Shown here: piece after piece, positions 1 to 11,743 of the stretch
Numbering within the stretch: position 1 is the first letter of the stretch
Layout: the number at the start of each line of letters is the position of its first letter
Assembly: GCF_019649055.1 (NCBI RefSeq)
Contig: NW_026570308.1
Location: 310,001 to 374,000 of the forward strand
Source: Paramacrobiotus metropolitanus
Taxonomy: Eukaryota > Tardigrada > Eutardigrada > Parachela > Macrobiotidae
Direction: 5' to 3'
DNA length: 64,000 nucleotides
Notes under the pieces: model-generated
Databases searched by the model: none
What the model was told of the DNA's origin: nothing
What the model saw: only the letters and a program-made list of their open reading frames with translations
Translations under genes and position numbers: made by a program

Positions 1-2100
1 CACCCAAGGCCGCTAAAGAAATCCAGCCTGATATAAATTTTCCGACCTCCCGTATATTAGTACTGCGGGTTCTTCAATAAAGTTCCGGTCATAATTTACG
101 TATTTACGTCACAATCACCCAAAACGCGACACCCGGGGTCGCTAAAAAATCTGGCCCGGGTCCAAATTTCTGGACACCTGTAGGTTACCACGGCGAATTC
201 TTTATAATGACTCATTTATATTATACGTCACGGTTTCCCAAAACGCTCCACCCGGTTTCGCTAAAAAAATCCGTCCGTAGCCCAAACTTTCTGTCTCCTG
301 TACATTACTACTGCGAGTTCGTCAATAATGACCAGGCTATAATTTTCGTATTCACGTTACAGTTCCCCAAAAACGCTTCAACCAAAGCCGCAAAAGAAAT
401 TCAGCCCGATCTAAGTTTTCCGAACTCCCGCACATTGCTACTGCGGGTTCGCCAATAAAGACCCGGTCATAAGTTACGTGTTTACGTCACGGTCACCTAA
501 AAACTCTCCACCCGAGGTCCCGAAATAAATCTGTGCCGGGTTAAAATTTTCTGTCGCCTTGTACATTACCACGGCAGATTTGTTTATAGTGACCCGGTTA
601 TAATATACGTCACGGTTACCCAAAAACGATCCACCCGGGGTCGCTGAAAAATTCCGGCCGCGTCCAAATTCCGGACACCTGTACATTACCACTGCAATTT
701 TTTTCATACTGACCCATTTATAGTATACGTCACGGTTCCCAAAAATGATCTACCCGGGGTCGCTAAAGAAATCCGTCCGTAGCCAAAATTTCCTGTCTCC
801 TGTACATTACTACAACGGGTTTGTCAATACTGACCGGGTTTAAATTTACGTATTCACGTAACGGTTCCCCAAAACCGCTCCACCTAAGGCCGCTAAAGAA
901 ATCCAGCCCGATCTAAATTTTCCGACCTCCCGTACATCAGTACTGCGGGTTCGTCAATAAAGCTCCGGTCATAATTTACGTATTTACGTCACGGTCACCC
1001 AAAAACGCGACACCCGGGGTCGCTAAAAAATTCTGGCCGGGTCCGAATTCCGGACACCCGTACATTACCACGGCGAATTTTTTTATACTGACCCTTTGAT
1101 AGTATACGTCACGGTTCCCCAAAACCGCTCCACCTAAGGCCGCTAAAGAAATCCAGCCCGATCTAAATTTTCCGACCTCCCGTACATCAGTACTGCGGGT
1201 TCGTCAATAAAGTTTCGGTAATAAGCTACGTATTTACGTCACAGTCACCCAAAAACGCTACACCCGGGGTCGCTAAAAAATTCTGGCCCGGGTCCAAATT
1301 TCTGGACACCTGTAGGTTACCACGGCGAATTTTTTGTAATGACCCATTTATATTATACGTCACGGTTCCCCAAAAACGCTCCACCCGGTTTTGCTAAAAA
1401 ATCCGTCCGTGGCCCAAATTTCCTGTCTCCTGTACATTACTACGGCGAGTTCGTCAATAATGACCAGGCTATAATTTACGTATTCACGTTACGGTTCCCC
1501 AAAAACGCTCCACCCAAGGCCACTAAAGAAATCCAGCCCCATCCAAATTTTCCGAACCCCCGTACATTAATACGGCGAGTTCGTTAATAATGACCTGGTT
1601 ATAAGTTGCGTATTTGCGTCACGGTCAACCAAAAAGCTCCACCCGTGGTCGTTAAAAAAATTCGTCCCGGGCCCAAATTCCCGGGCCCCTGTATATTACT
1701 ACAGCGGGTTCGTCAATAATGACGCGGTCATAAATTACTACACCCGTTGTCAATAAAAGATCCGACTCAGATCCAATATTCCTGACACCCCTACCTTTAT
1801 ACGGCGGATTCGTTGATAATGACCCGGTTTTAATCTACGTCACGCTTACCAAAAACGCTCCACCCGAGGTCGCTAAACAAATCCGGCCCTATCCAAATTT
1901 CCCGACCCCCAGTATATTACTACAGCGGGTTCGTCAGTAATGACCAGGTTATAATTAACGTCCCTGTTCCCCAAAATTGATCCGCCGGCGGTGGCTAAGA
2001 AAATCCGACCCGGGTCTAAATTTTTGACCCCGTACATTACTACGGCGGGTTCCTCAATAATGACCCGGTTAGCTGTCGAATTTTTAACTACCTTATGAAT
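1..2100. repeat. Satellite of ~125-bp monomers, about 17 copies
   Basis: The landmark GTACATTACTAC (with variants) recurs every 120-130 bases near 299, 549, 679, 799, 1059, 1431, 1690, 1911 and 2031. Each monomer also carries a CGCTAAAAAAATCC block and a TTCGTCAATAATGACC block. Monomers fall into subtypes: the CCGCTAAAGAAATCCAGCC form starts near 1, 880, 1130 and (diverged) 379 and 1511, so subtypes recur every 2-4 monomers, as in a higher-order repeat. The array continues off the left edge. Short open frames inside it are by-products of the repeat and show no coding signal. Confidence 0.9.
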
Positions 2101-2634
2101 TGTTTCAGCGGGTGGTTGTGCCCCCCGCGCCCCCTACTTATCGGGGCTCCGCCCTAAACTCCGGCCAGGGGCTTCGCCGCTGGACCCCGGGAAGCCGGCT
2201 CTCCGGTTCGTCACTTCACACATTTTAAATTAAAAACGCTCGCTCGCTTGACAAGAATATTGGAGAGCAGTTGCGTATCGAGCTTAATAAACGGGGGCCG
2301 TCGTCCCAAGCGAATGGTACACCGTTACAAACTTTCAGCATATTCCTATCGTAGTATGGTGAAAGCTGAAATCTACAGCCTGAAGGATATTCATACCATC
2401 GCCTTACATAACAACAATAAATCATCAACATTTATTCAATTTCAGAAAATTTTCAAAGCGAAAGAACCCGGTGGATTCCGTGTTTCTGGAACCTGGAGTG
2501 CAAAAACATCGAAGTGCAGTTAATGGAAGAGCAAAGTTTGCTCAGCATCAAATCATTCAAGCTCGTTACGCCGCTGCTCTTGCAGTTGCTCCTCGTTGGA
2601 TTCGCAAACTATGTAACAAACAGAATTAATCACT
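2101..2634. other. GC-rich palindromic patch, otherwise no gene
   Basis: The satellite ends in a GC-rich patch (about 2134-2205) with the self-complementary pieces CGGGGCTCCGCCC and AGGGGCTTCGCCGC, of the kind found at ends of some eukaryotic repeats. From 2220 to 2634 I see only short open frames without recognisable domains. Confidence 0.4.
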
Positions 2635-2728
2635 TGGCTCAATGGGATGGGAGGTTGCCCGGGCTGGTGGCTACAGTGTCACCAACCCGGGCGCCCTGGG
2701 TTCAAAGCCCAGCGTCCTACAATTTTTT
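2635..2728 (+). ncRNA. tRNA-like Pol III unit (SINE head or decayed tRNA)
   Basis: An A-box-like TGGCTCAATGGG at 2635-2646 is followed by a B-box GGTTCAAAGCC at 2699-2709. The B-box sits in a perfect 5-bp T-stem (CTGGG/CCCAG) with a 7-base TTCAAAG loop, and a T6 run at 2723-2728 suits Pol III termination. A GCCCGGG...CCCGGGC stem fills the middle. The acceptor arms do not pair and no sensible anticodon loop appears, so this is more likely a tRNA-derived SINE or pseudo-tRNA than a working tRNA. Confidence 0.45.
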
Positions 2729-3439
2729 GCTTTTGCGAAACGGAAATATTTCAATAAACGAACAATTTTACATGGAAATTAATTTTTGCTCTTGAAGTCA
2801 TTGTTATTATTGAATGACTGATAAACATTACTGCTTGTTTAACAATATATGATTCATGCGTTATATTGTTCTTTAAAGTTCGTAATTATTTTCTTTATGG
2901 ATTTTTCATTTAAATTACATACTGTATAATTTTACTTATTTTATCACCCCGTGTGAGAAAATAAGACTTGTTAACAACAACAAATATTTTTTTAAAATTC
3001 CATAAAGTAAGTTACTTCATCGTGCCACGTTTTTTCTTTATTTGTGTTGAGTGCTGTATATATGTTAACAATATAAATAATTTCACGCTGTACGAGAATG
3101 TGAGGAAAAAATAAAAAACGCAGGAGACTGTTGAAAGATGAGCTTAGTACGGATTCAGCGGTTGGGACATCATCCACACGCGTGATCTTTCGCCGCTCAG
3201 ATGGAGAACTGTCAGCGTCGATGGGCTTCCAGTTTTAATAATAACCGGTATTATAATAGTTTTAATAATCAATTGTACATATATGTTTGTTTAATCTTTT
3301 AGAAGTCTAGTGACAATAAGCAACAAAACAGCGCTAACGTAAAGGTCATCCGGATAACTACCATAAAAATCGAGCTTAAAATGCCGGTTTTAACTATACC
3401 ACCATTGAAAAGATCCGATAGGCGATAGGTCACCGCAAC

Positions 3440-4209
3440 TAGTGATGTGCTACTAAATAAAACTAAATAAATGCTATTTAATTAGTAAAAGCTTCCCTAA
3501 AATTAAATATGTAGTAAACAGTAAAGTTTTACATGCAAAATTAGTAAAAGTAAGTAAATATTCAGCTGCAATAGTAAATAGTAAGTAAATAGTAAGATTT
3601 AGCTTTCGCAGAATAAAAGTTATTTACTAATTCATTTACTAATCGAATTTTAGTTAATATCCAGAAGAAAGACTCATTGCTGTACTGGGGCAGGTTCATC
3701 ATTAACGGCGTTGCATACTAAAGTTGGGGCCGTAACATACGGTGGTATTGCTGTTCACGTAAACGCAATGTACCGCCAACCCGAAACTGCGGTTACGTTA
3801 CGTATAATAATAGGAATTTGAAGCATTGCAATGCAGCAGCAGCCTGACAAGCCGATTGTGCAGTTTGCAGCACAGTTGTACTGCTAAATTTTGCCTTTAC
3901 AGACTACATATTCGCATAAATACAGTATATTTCGCATAGATACAGTATAAGTGCAGATTCGCATGATACAGTGTATTTTCATGAAATGCATAAGCGTACC
4001 AAATATGATAATAACATTGAGTTAAAAATTAAATTAAGTTTATTTAGTATAATTAGTAAGTAATTTGTTGGGAAAAACTGGAATAGGTAGTAATAGTGAG
4101 TATTTGAAAAATTTTGAGGTTAATAGTAAGTAATAGTAAGTAAAAGTTTTGGAAGATTAGTAAATAGTAAGTAATTAAAGTAGCAGGAAGCTGTAGTAGC
4201 ACATCACTA
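3440..4209. mobile_element. Non-autonomous hAT element (MITE), 770 bp
   Basis: Perfect 16-bp terminal inverted repeats TAGTGATGTGCTACTA (3440-3455) and TAGTAGCACATCACTA (4194-4209) are flanked by a perfect 8-bp target duplication ACCGCAAC (3432-3439 and 4210-4217). The 8-bp duplication and TAG-type end are hAT hallmarks. The interior is AT-rich, carries many AGTAAGTAA-like subterminal repeats on both sides, and has no transposase, so it depends on an autonomous relative elsewhere. Confidence 0.88.
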
Positions 4210-5265
4210 ACCGCAACACGGTGCAGATATTCCAAATGCATTATTATTCCAAAATGCCCGGAACCGAAGATCGATAGCGAGGCACATTAATAAAATTTGC
4301 TGAAAAATCCGCAGCAGACTGATATTGCAGTTAAGCCGCCGGCTTAAACATCCGGTTGTGTGCGCTCACCGACAAAAGTCGCAGCACACTTGTATTGTAC
4401 ATGAGACTATGATACAAATATGCCGTGTTTTTTCCTTTTGCGCATTGTCTGCCGTAGTTTGGATATGTGTAGTTAAGTCAACGAAGATCATGTTTTTTAC
4501 TTTTGTGCTTCCTTTTACTGTAACCGCTAAATGAAGCTGTATGCCACTCCCAGGCCCAGCCGCTATCGGACATCACAGACTTTATGAAGAATACCGAGCG
4601 GTGTTGTGACTTTTTCCGTACACTAGGCTCTATGGTACAAAAGGTTTCTAGTTTTTGCTGATAATAATTTTGTACTGGGTCAAATTTCGCGTGAACGATT
4701 AACTGTTTCGTGATTCTCGGCACTTGGCAGTGAATGCCAGCTTGCCAGCTGCAGTGTGCTTATGTTGTGGCTTGCTGGTTTCTTTTAAAAAGAAACCAGC
4801 AAGCCAGATATAAATCTTATATCTTGTTGACTTTTATAATATCGGAATGCTTAGTAAAGTATCACCCCTTTACTAATAAATCTACCGATTGTTCTACTGC
4901 AGATATTTTATTGTTGATTGCCGAAATATAAAATGGAGATGTGACACGGATGTCTGTCTGAACTCGGAATTCGGTTGCAAAGTTCCATTGATGACTTGGT
5001 ACTAGACCGTGATCGAGATTATTCAGTGTAGATTACCGACTCCAGATCGTATTGATGTTACAATTTCGAAAAGTTTAGTGAAGGCAAGCATACTGTATAA
5101 GTGCTACAATTAGTCGAAGCGGAAACATATATCTATATATATTATGATCGTGTACAGATCTGTACTGAAGTATTTAAACTGTGCTGGTGTTTCACAGAAT
5201 GCAGATAATATAACAAGCAATAAGGACTGTAAGTGTAGGGCTACATATAAACACACCCTCTGTAC
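4210..5265. other. No gene seen; contains a perfect 39-bp palindrome
   Basis: The only structure I can support is the palindrome at 4768-4806: 19-bp arms TGGCTTGCTGGTTTCTTTT and its exact complement around one central base. Open frames here are short and have no recognisable domain. Confidence 0.5.
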
Positions 5266-5343
5266 ATGGCGCCGCACATGACGGCGTTGCACAACCACAT
5301 GGATGTGGTGGAACACCTGGTTAAACAGGGCCATGGTAATTAG
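5266..5343 (+). pseudogene. Ankyrin-repeat fragment
   Basis: A 25-codon open stretch from the ATG at 5266 to TAG at 5341 reads as most of one ankyrin repeat: a TALH turn, then MDVVEHLVKQG, matching the helix-loop-helix consensus. There are no further repeats on either side in this frame. It may be one exon of a spliced ankyrin gene whose other exons I cannot see, or a relic. Confidence 0.35.
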
Positions 5344-7840
5344 GAAACAGAAAATTCACAAGGAAGCCTAAAAAGTTGAGTAGTTGAGTTGAGTAGCAGG
5401 ATCGGATGAACTGAAACAAAAGGCTCTGTTTCGCCGAGAGACATTTAAACAATCAGTCATATATTTGTTAACAAATTGTGCATAACAATCAAACCCTCAC
5501 ATGTTTCATGGAGAAAGCATATGCTGTTGAATTTTATTGTATACTGGTAGAGGTCAGTTACATTTCGGTAACCGTTCCGCGACGGGTACCGGCGCGACGC
5601 GTAAAAAACGATGAATGAGTCAGCAAAAAATGAAACAACAAATAAGAAGACGAGTAAGTTTACGTGCCAGGGTAGAAATTGACCATCCAAAGTGTAAGAA
5701 AGTTACGTTTCCTGCAAACGCGTCTGTGGTACAGGCTGCAGAATCTTTTTTCGATACCAAAAACAGTAAGTAATCTTTTTGTAACCACAGTAATTATCGA
5801 TTACGAGTGTGCAACAAAATATCATCTTTTGTTATCTTTCTGGTATGGCACCGACGAGAAAACGGAGACATCTGCCTGACCTTGAGCTGGCAGCGGGACT
5901 TCTCGAAATGTGAGGATTCAAGCTCCCCGTGCATCTTCTCACTAATCCAAATAAAAGAGCTGCAATCGAACTAGCTAAAATAAAGTGGCCATTTACCCCA
6001 CATTAACAATACCGATGATTGTTTTCGTGTGAAGGCGGCAGTGTTACAGCATAAAAACTATAAAAAGGAAAACTATAAAAATTGCTAACGCACGTGCTCT
6101 TACAAAAGACGCACGTGCTCTTACACAATACATCTATCTAAATTCCATCTTTTCGGTACCGCTCCAGTCATTTGCTAGCTTGCAGAGAGCGTAACCTTTA
6201 GGTATTATCACATTAGCACATTTTCATAAATTTTACTGTCAAGCATACTGCCAACGTATGTAACGCAGTTTGCTCGCTACACTCAAACTTGGAAGTTGAC
6301 TCCGCATGTAACATTCCCTATCCAGAAAAGTTTTCTATACGCTCCATCTAACAATTATTAATGTACTCGTATCAACAGGTTCATTCCCAGCTTGAGCTTT
6401 TTATCGCAAAGGCATCGTACATACAATCTAGTGCAGTACATCAACCGAAAAGCGTCACAGTGAGTTAGTACAGCTTTTACAGAGTGTGATGGTGTGCAAT
6501 ATATACGTTGCCGACATTTTGAAAAAAAGTTTACGTGAGGCATTACACCGTCTACATCATTCCGAATGCATGTGGCTGACGTTATTTGTAGTGCGACTAC
6601 AAATGTTCGCACTTACGAGTATGTACTTTTATCCGCATGATTGTTGGCCTGCCCAGTCCTGGATGTGAGCTGTATGATGAGGTCGTCACTTCATATATGA
6701 AAAGAACTGTTTGATAATACCCCAAACATTTCTGGTGGACAAAATTCCTCTCAACGTGCAGAGCACCCATCTGAGTCGCTACTTTAAAATTACACGATTT
6801 GGTCCTAACCTTAGTAACCTAATGCACGATCTCATGTCACCTATGCCATGGCCGGAGTTACGCCCTTGGTCACCCTCGGCCGAGCGGTGGTGCCCTGTCT
6901 TCACCGGGACTCCAGTCGGGCGACTACGGCTGTAACGTCCCGGCGGAGTTAAAGGTCAGCGTTGTAGGCGGCAGAAAGGTCGATTACCTGTAGAAAAAGG
7001 TGAACGGGATCGGCAGAAAGGCGGACGACTCATCCACCATCTCACCGATCGTCGACTCACCGAACATTGGCAAGACGGTAGATGCGATTTCATGAACATT
7101 CGCCCGATGGGTGGATCCTCCATCCATCCATCCACCACCTGTCGGCTACAAGCGTGGCCTGCCGCAAGCGAACTCGCGGTTCAGGCACGCGGATGATTTC
7201 GCCAAGTGGATGGCCTATATTGTGCATGTGAAAAAGAAAACGCTCGGGAAACGGGGGCGCAGCCGACCCATCATCTTGCGCATTTTACGCAGTTCGCGCA
7301 CAGTCTGAAGTCTGTCGATGGCTTCGGGCAGTCAACTAAGATTCTGTATCAAAGCATGCCATCCAGACTAGATCCAGTACGCCAACGCTTATCTGCTGCG
7401 TGAAGTAGATTTCCTGCCAAGTTTCCTGACGAACACCTGTTGGCCACTTGGTATTAATAATTTCATTATGGCCGCATGTACGGGTTGGCTGCATGCACGG
7501 GTGACCTTTCTGGTTCCGCACGGGTGCTGGCTGCGTGCTCGGGAAGTCGCAACAGGTTTTGGCTGCGTGCGCGGGTTTTTGGCTGCGTGCACTTTTACGC
7601 TAAAATATTTTTGAATTTTACTTGTTAAATTATAATTTCACTGCCTTTTTTTCATAGATTTTTCAGCCGCTTTTGGGATATGTTGTGTTTTGTGATATGC
7701 ACCAATCCAGGTACACAATAGTTCAAGACATTTTTTATCCAGATATACAGTAGTTAAAGAAATTTCAACCTCGCATAATTTCCAGTTCAAATGTTGCCAT
7801 GTTCCTGGGCAAACTGTAAACAAATGCGGTGTCCAATGCC
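5344..7840. other. No supported gene
   Basis: Only short open frames occur, none with a domain I recognise. Around 6960-7140 lie pieces of a GGCAGAAAGG repeat shared with the fold-back elements at 8722 and 15773, and a short CCATCCATCC tandem run near 7122. I found no convincing exons. Confidence 0.4.
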
Positions 7841-8684
7841 TAGGGTTGTTAACGGTGCGGTGCGGTGTACACCGGTGTGCCTTCGGTGCGGTTTTTACAA
7901 GAAATCGCACTTACCTTACCGGTGTAAAGCGAAAATCGCACCGGACGGTGCGGTGAAAAATAAAAATCGCACCGCAATTTTTCACACCGCACCGCACCGG
8001 TGTGCACCGGTGTAGCACACGTTAGTAGAAGAAAAAGCAACAATTAGCAATTTTATCACTTATCAATCGCCAGAACTTCTTAGCACTGCTAGCTTTCAGC
8101 CTTCTAAAGGCATCACCAGCAGGATGTATCCAATCGTAGCAAAACTGTAATGAAGACGTGAAATATCGAAAACAATTTCCCTAACAATATTTGTGACGAA
8201 ACCAAAATCAACGTAGAGCGTGGAAAACCAAGCCGTCATATTATTACGCAGCAATGTTACACATTTTCTTTAATCTTATGGCAGCCCGGTTGTTGCAACA
8301 GCTACAAGTTGAAACTTGTGACTGCGAGTCTGAGTGAGCAATAGCATTGAGTAAGTACTACGTACTTACTTTGTCATACCGACTGATACGGTACTGACTT
8401 ACGAGCGCCACAGCCCGTGCTCCCCGTGGGCATGTGCCCATCCAGCAGCGTCATCGCATAAAAAATGTTTTAAATTTTTTAAAACACTACGAATTTAAGA
8501 TATCTTCGGTTAACCGGTGGTTAACCGGTGTACGTCAACGCGGTTACCCAACCGCACCGGTGTGCGCCGGTGTGGTTTTTCTCAAAAACCGCACCGCCTG
8601 TACCAATTTTTTTTCGAAATCGCACCGCAATTTTTTCAAATTGCACCGGTGCACTGGTAAAAAACCGCACCGTTAACAACCTTA
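7841..8684. mobile_element. Second non-autonomous hAT-type MITE, 844 bp
   Basis: The ends are inverted copies: TAGGGTTGTTAACGGTGCGG at 7841 and its near-complement ending AACAACCTTA at 8684. A perfect 8-bp target duplication CCAATGCC lies at 7833-7840 and 8685-8692. Both subterminal zones are packed with CGGTGCGGTG and CACCGGTGTG motifs that could fold on themselves. The middle, AT-rich part has no transposase. The family differs from the element at 3440 although the end style and TSD length agree. Confidence 0.85.
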
Positions 8685-8721
8685 CCAATGCCATAGCACT
8701 GACACCCTATATTCAACGCTT

Positions 8722-8903
8722 GTAGCCGGCAGAAAGGTTTACGGGTTTATGGTTTACGATCAAAGGTGCCGCGTAAACCTTTCCGCAGAAATCCGGCAGA
8801 AAGGTTAACGGATCCGGCAGAAAGGTTTACGCGGTTCGGCAGAAAGGTTTATGCGGCTTCTTTGATCGTAAACCATTAACCCGTAAACCTTTCTGCCGGT
8901 GAC
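8722..8903. mobile_element. Fold-back MITE, family with GCCGGCAGAAAGG ends (copy A)
   Basis: GTAGCCGGCAGAAAGG at 8722 mirrors CCTTTCTGCCGGTGAC at 8903. The complementarity continues inward through a GTTTACGATCAAAGG block for about 45 bases. The core holds tandem GGCAGAAAGGTTTACG units. A longer relative lies at 15773-16429. I see no clear target duplication, so the superfamily is undetermined. Confidence 0.75.
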
Positions 8904-11034
8904 ACACGCGGAATCATCCACCATTAAGAATTAAATTCTGTCTATGTGATCACCTAGTTTTCAACGAGGGGGGTAATCGGAGAATGTGCAGGGATAAGAA
9001 CCTGCGACCGAAACGAGCTCTTCAAGTATATTTTGATGTTTTTCTCTTGAAAACATTAATGTTCAGTACTAGTTTGAATAGATTTGTTATCGTGGGTTAT
9101 ATTAATTTTTATTTTATCACCACTGGATTGCAGCTTGATTACAGAGACTGGTCATCCCCCGGTTAAAGTCAGAACCATAAGTGTGTTTTTATTTCATATG
9201 GAAAAAAAACTGGGAAAGGGGCATACAAGATACAACAGTGCGAACAAAGTACCTAAACCAACCAACTGCCCGATTAAAGTTGGGCCATTTCTGGAAATAT
9301 TACTAGCCTGGGCAGTAGTTCGTATTGGCTTTGGAAATACTAGTACTTAATAATTAACTTTGTTGCCAGTAGAAAAGTTGATTTACTGAACTGTATGACA
9401 GAAAGACTTACTGCTACGCCATTAATGGACATCCACTTAAACCGCCCCAGCGCTAGCATCAGCTCTTGGTAGTGGTAATCTTCCTCCCAGCTGGAGTATA
9501 ATTTACCGCTTCGAGATAACGGTTGGCAAACTGCAACCAGATCAAAGCGACTTGGACAAACGCAATAATGATGTTGACTGTCGTTGTCAGTGGCTGACAA
9601 CGACCGTAAACATCCTTACAGCGTCGGTTTGGTGACAGCTTACCACCAACCTGTACCCCGTCATCACAGCCGCAAATGCCTGTCGAAAGACAATTGCTCC
9701 GGGCAGAGATTGCGTTTTTAGCCGACCAAAACATCCGGACGACCAAAACGTCCGGCGGACGTTTTGGTCGGCTACATGCGTTCATTACTAAAGAGCACAG
9801 TCTCTGTCCAGAAACGATTGTCCGAGTCTTTTGGACTGAAATGTGGTGTTGACTGCTCGTCTAACGGTGGCAGGGCTACAGTGGGAGAGAAAGAAGCATG
9901 CAGCAAAGGCTAACATCTTAAGGACCAGTAGCAGATAACTGCAAAGGCATGCGCAGCTTTACGACCGACAGAAATGATATCGTATAGGCATATAACCGTG
10001 GAGTTACAAGCAGCTTTGCATTTATTTAATTTGCGTGTCGATTCAGTAACAGACAAGAAGCAACGTTATTCTTGAATTAGATACTGACAATAATCCGGAA
10101 ACGTCGCACCGCTGATTTAGTGCATTATTACATGCACGACATTTCCAGATCACGAACGCAAAAAGTGCGTAAACAAGAATGGTATGCCGTCCAGATAGGC
10201 TTACGCCTAATTGGATACAAAGTATCCAGGTGGGATGCAACATGATTATAGCGAATCGATATTTTCTCTGCCAAATAATGCCTCGATTCAAGCGCCTAAT
10301 TCCGAGGATCCATACGCGCGCGTGCGTTAACTTCACAATAGACACTGGTTGGAATCGCACAGCTAATCGTTTTGCAGATAATCTTAATCCGACTGTATGC
10401 GTACATAATCTGCAATCCTGAGATGTTGCCGGGTATGGTCAACCTAATCATGCCTACGTGAAACCAGCTGCGTGCCAACATGGAAGCCGCTTCTACTATG
10501 TTCATTTCACCCTTCTTCCTTAGATATCAAAGCGGCATTTGGGAATAAATCTTCGCGTCTTCCCTATCTAAGGCGCAGCAGCAGTCCGGATTGAGGAACA
10601 TAGCAGGGTGGTAATGGTTACTGGAATATATTGGTGCCTTACACTAATCAGCAGCGTTAAATACGTGGCAAAGAGAAATTGCCGGGAAAATTTAGAAGAG
10701 ATACATGTACAATTATTATACAACCACACTATTTTATTATGGTGCAAGTGTTGCGGCCATCATGGCGATTTTGGCACCGTAATGGTTTCCTTTTACCGAA
10801 ATCTAGGCACATGCATTATCAACATTCTCGCCTTAAGGTTCCGAAAAGCAGAAGTTAATGTAGCATGAATACGGAGGTTACGGTCGGACGGTAGTCTGGC
10901 GCGTGAACAATTATGGGCGTCGCTGTTGCTGATAAGCACAGGCCAGGCACTACGTACAAGCAGTTCTGATTCAGAGTAGCAATAGCCGCTCTGTAAGTTT
11001 TTTTAATTGCACTATTTACAACTACAGATTACCC
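8904..11034. other. No firm gene; hydrophobic minus-strand stretches
   Basis: Minus-strand stretches at about 9460-9600 and 10040-10500 translate to hydrophobic, membrane-like segments and might be exons of a 7TM receptor, but I could not link them by splice sites or motifs. A perfect hairpin (14-bp arms CGACCAAAACGTCC, 3-base loop) lies at 9740-9770. Confidence 0.3.
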
Positions 11035-11214
11035 CAGTGGCGAATCTAGGCGGCTTTCGGAGGGGGGGCAGAGAACTCACATCAAAAGGGGGAGTATTCT
11101 CTCGATTTTTTGCTCGTAAAAAATTTTGCAGTGTACCCCCTTCTTGCGAATTTTTTGACGTCCGAGTTACCGGGGGGGGGGGCCTCGAGAGCCCCCCCCT
11201 TAAATTCGCCACTG
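11035..11214. mobile_element. Small hAT-like MITE with CAGTGGCGAAT ends
   Basis: CAGTGGCGAATCTAGG at 11035 is mirrored by AATTCGCCACTG ending at 11214. The 180-bp interior has G- and C-homopolymer runs, including a G10 run near 11172. CAGTGGCG-type ends are typical of hAT-derived MITEs. An exact 8-bp target duplication is not visible, so the copy is probably old. Confidence 0.65.
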
Positions 11215-11330
11215 GCCTGACCCCACACTACTAGTGGCGTAATTAACTGACGGACATCAAAATATTGTCCTAATGGAGCCAAAGAAAGCACTATGCAAAA
11301 CTTGCTTAAAGATTGCAACAGTAAGTACTA

Positions 11331-11358
11331 AGTACCATTTCCGGGCGGAAATGGTACT
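11331..11358. repeat. Perfect 28-bp palindrome
   Basis: AGTACCATTTCCG and its exact reverse complement are separated by GG. No flanking element ends are obvious. Confidence 0.7.
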
Positions 11359-11743
11359 AGTGATACTGACGCATACTTACAAGGCTGTAAACCAAGTTAG
11401 AACAAGTTGAAGAAAAAATAATTCGAATTGAAGGAAGGAAGCATGCCAATCTAATTTTAATTCACGGTGTTGATCCAAAAAACCCCAATGCTCGATGTAT
11501 CATGAATCTGTACTTGAAAATTTGCAGCAGTCGTTAACAAAACACTTCGATTACGAAAATTAGTAGTGTACTAAATTTTTTGACTGCTGCTTTTTGATTT
11601 GCAGTCACAAAAATTTTCGAGATCCTATTTTAAAAAAAGCAACAGGCTGCCAAACTAAAAGGCATGAACATAGCGCCCTTAATGTCAGGTAAAACCGAAA
11701 ATTTCATAGAAATGAGGGAAAACAGACATGATCCAGCAGTGGC

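Noticed and set aside
1-2100. CRISPR-like array
   Set aside because: The repeats are long diverged monomers without spacers, in eukaryotic DNA. This is a satellite.
7849-8725. Open frames at both ends of the second hAT MITE
   Set aside because: They translate the CGGTGCGGTG subterminal repeats.
9340-10505. Gustatory-type 7TM receptor on the minus strand
   Set aside because: Hydrophobic segments exist but no family motif, splice links or continuous frame could be shown.
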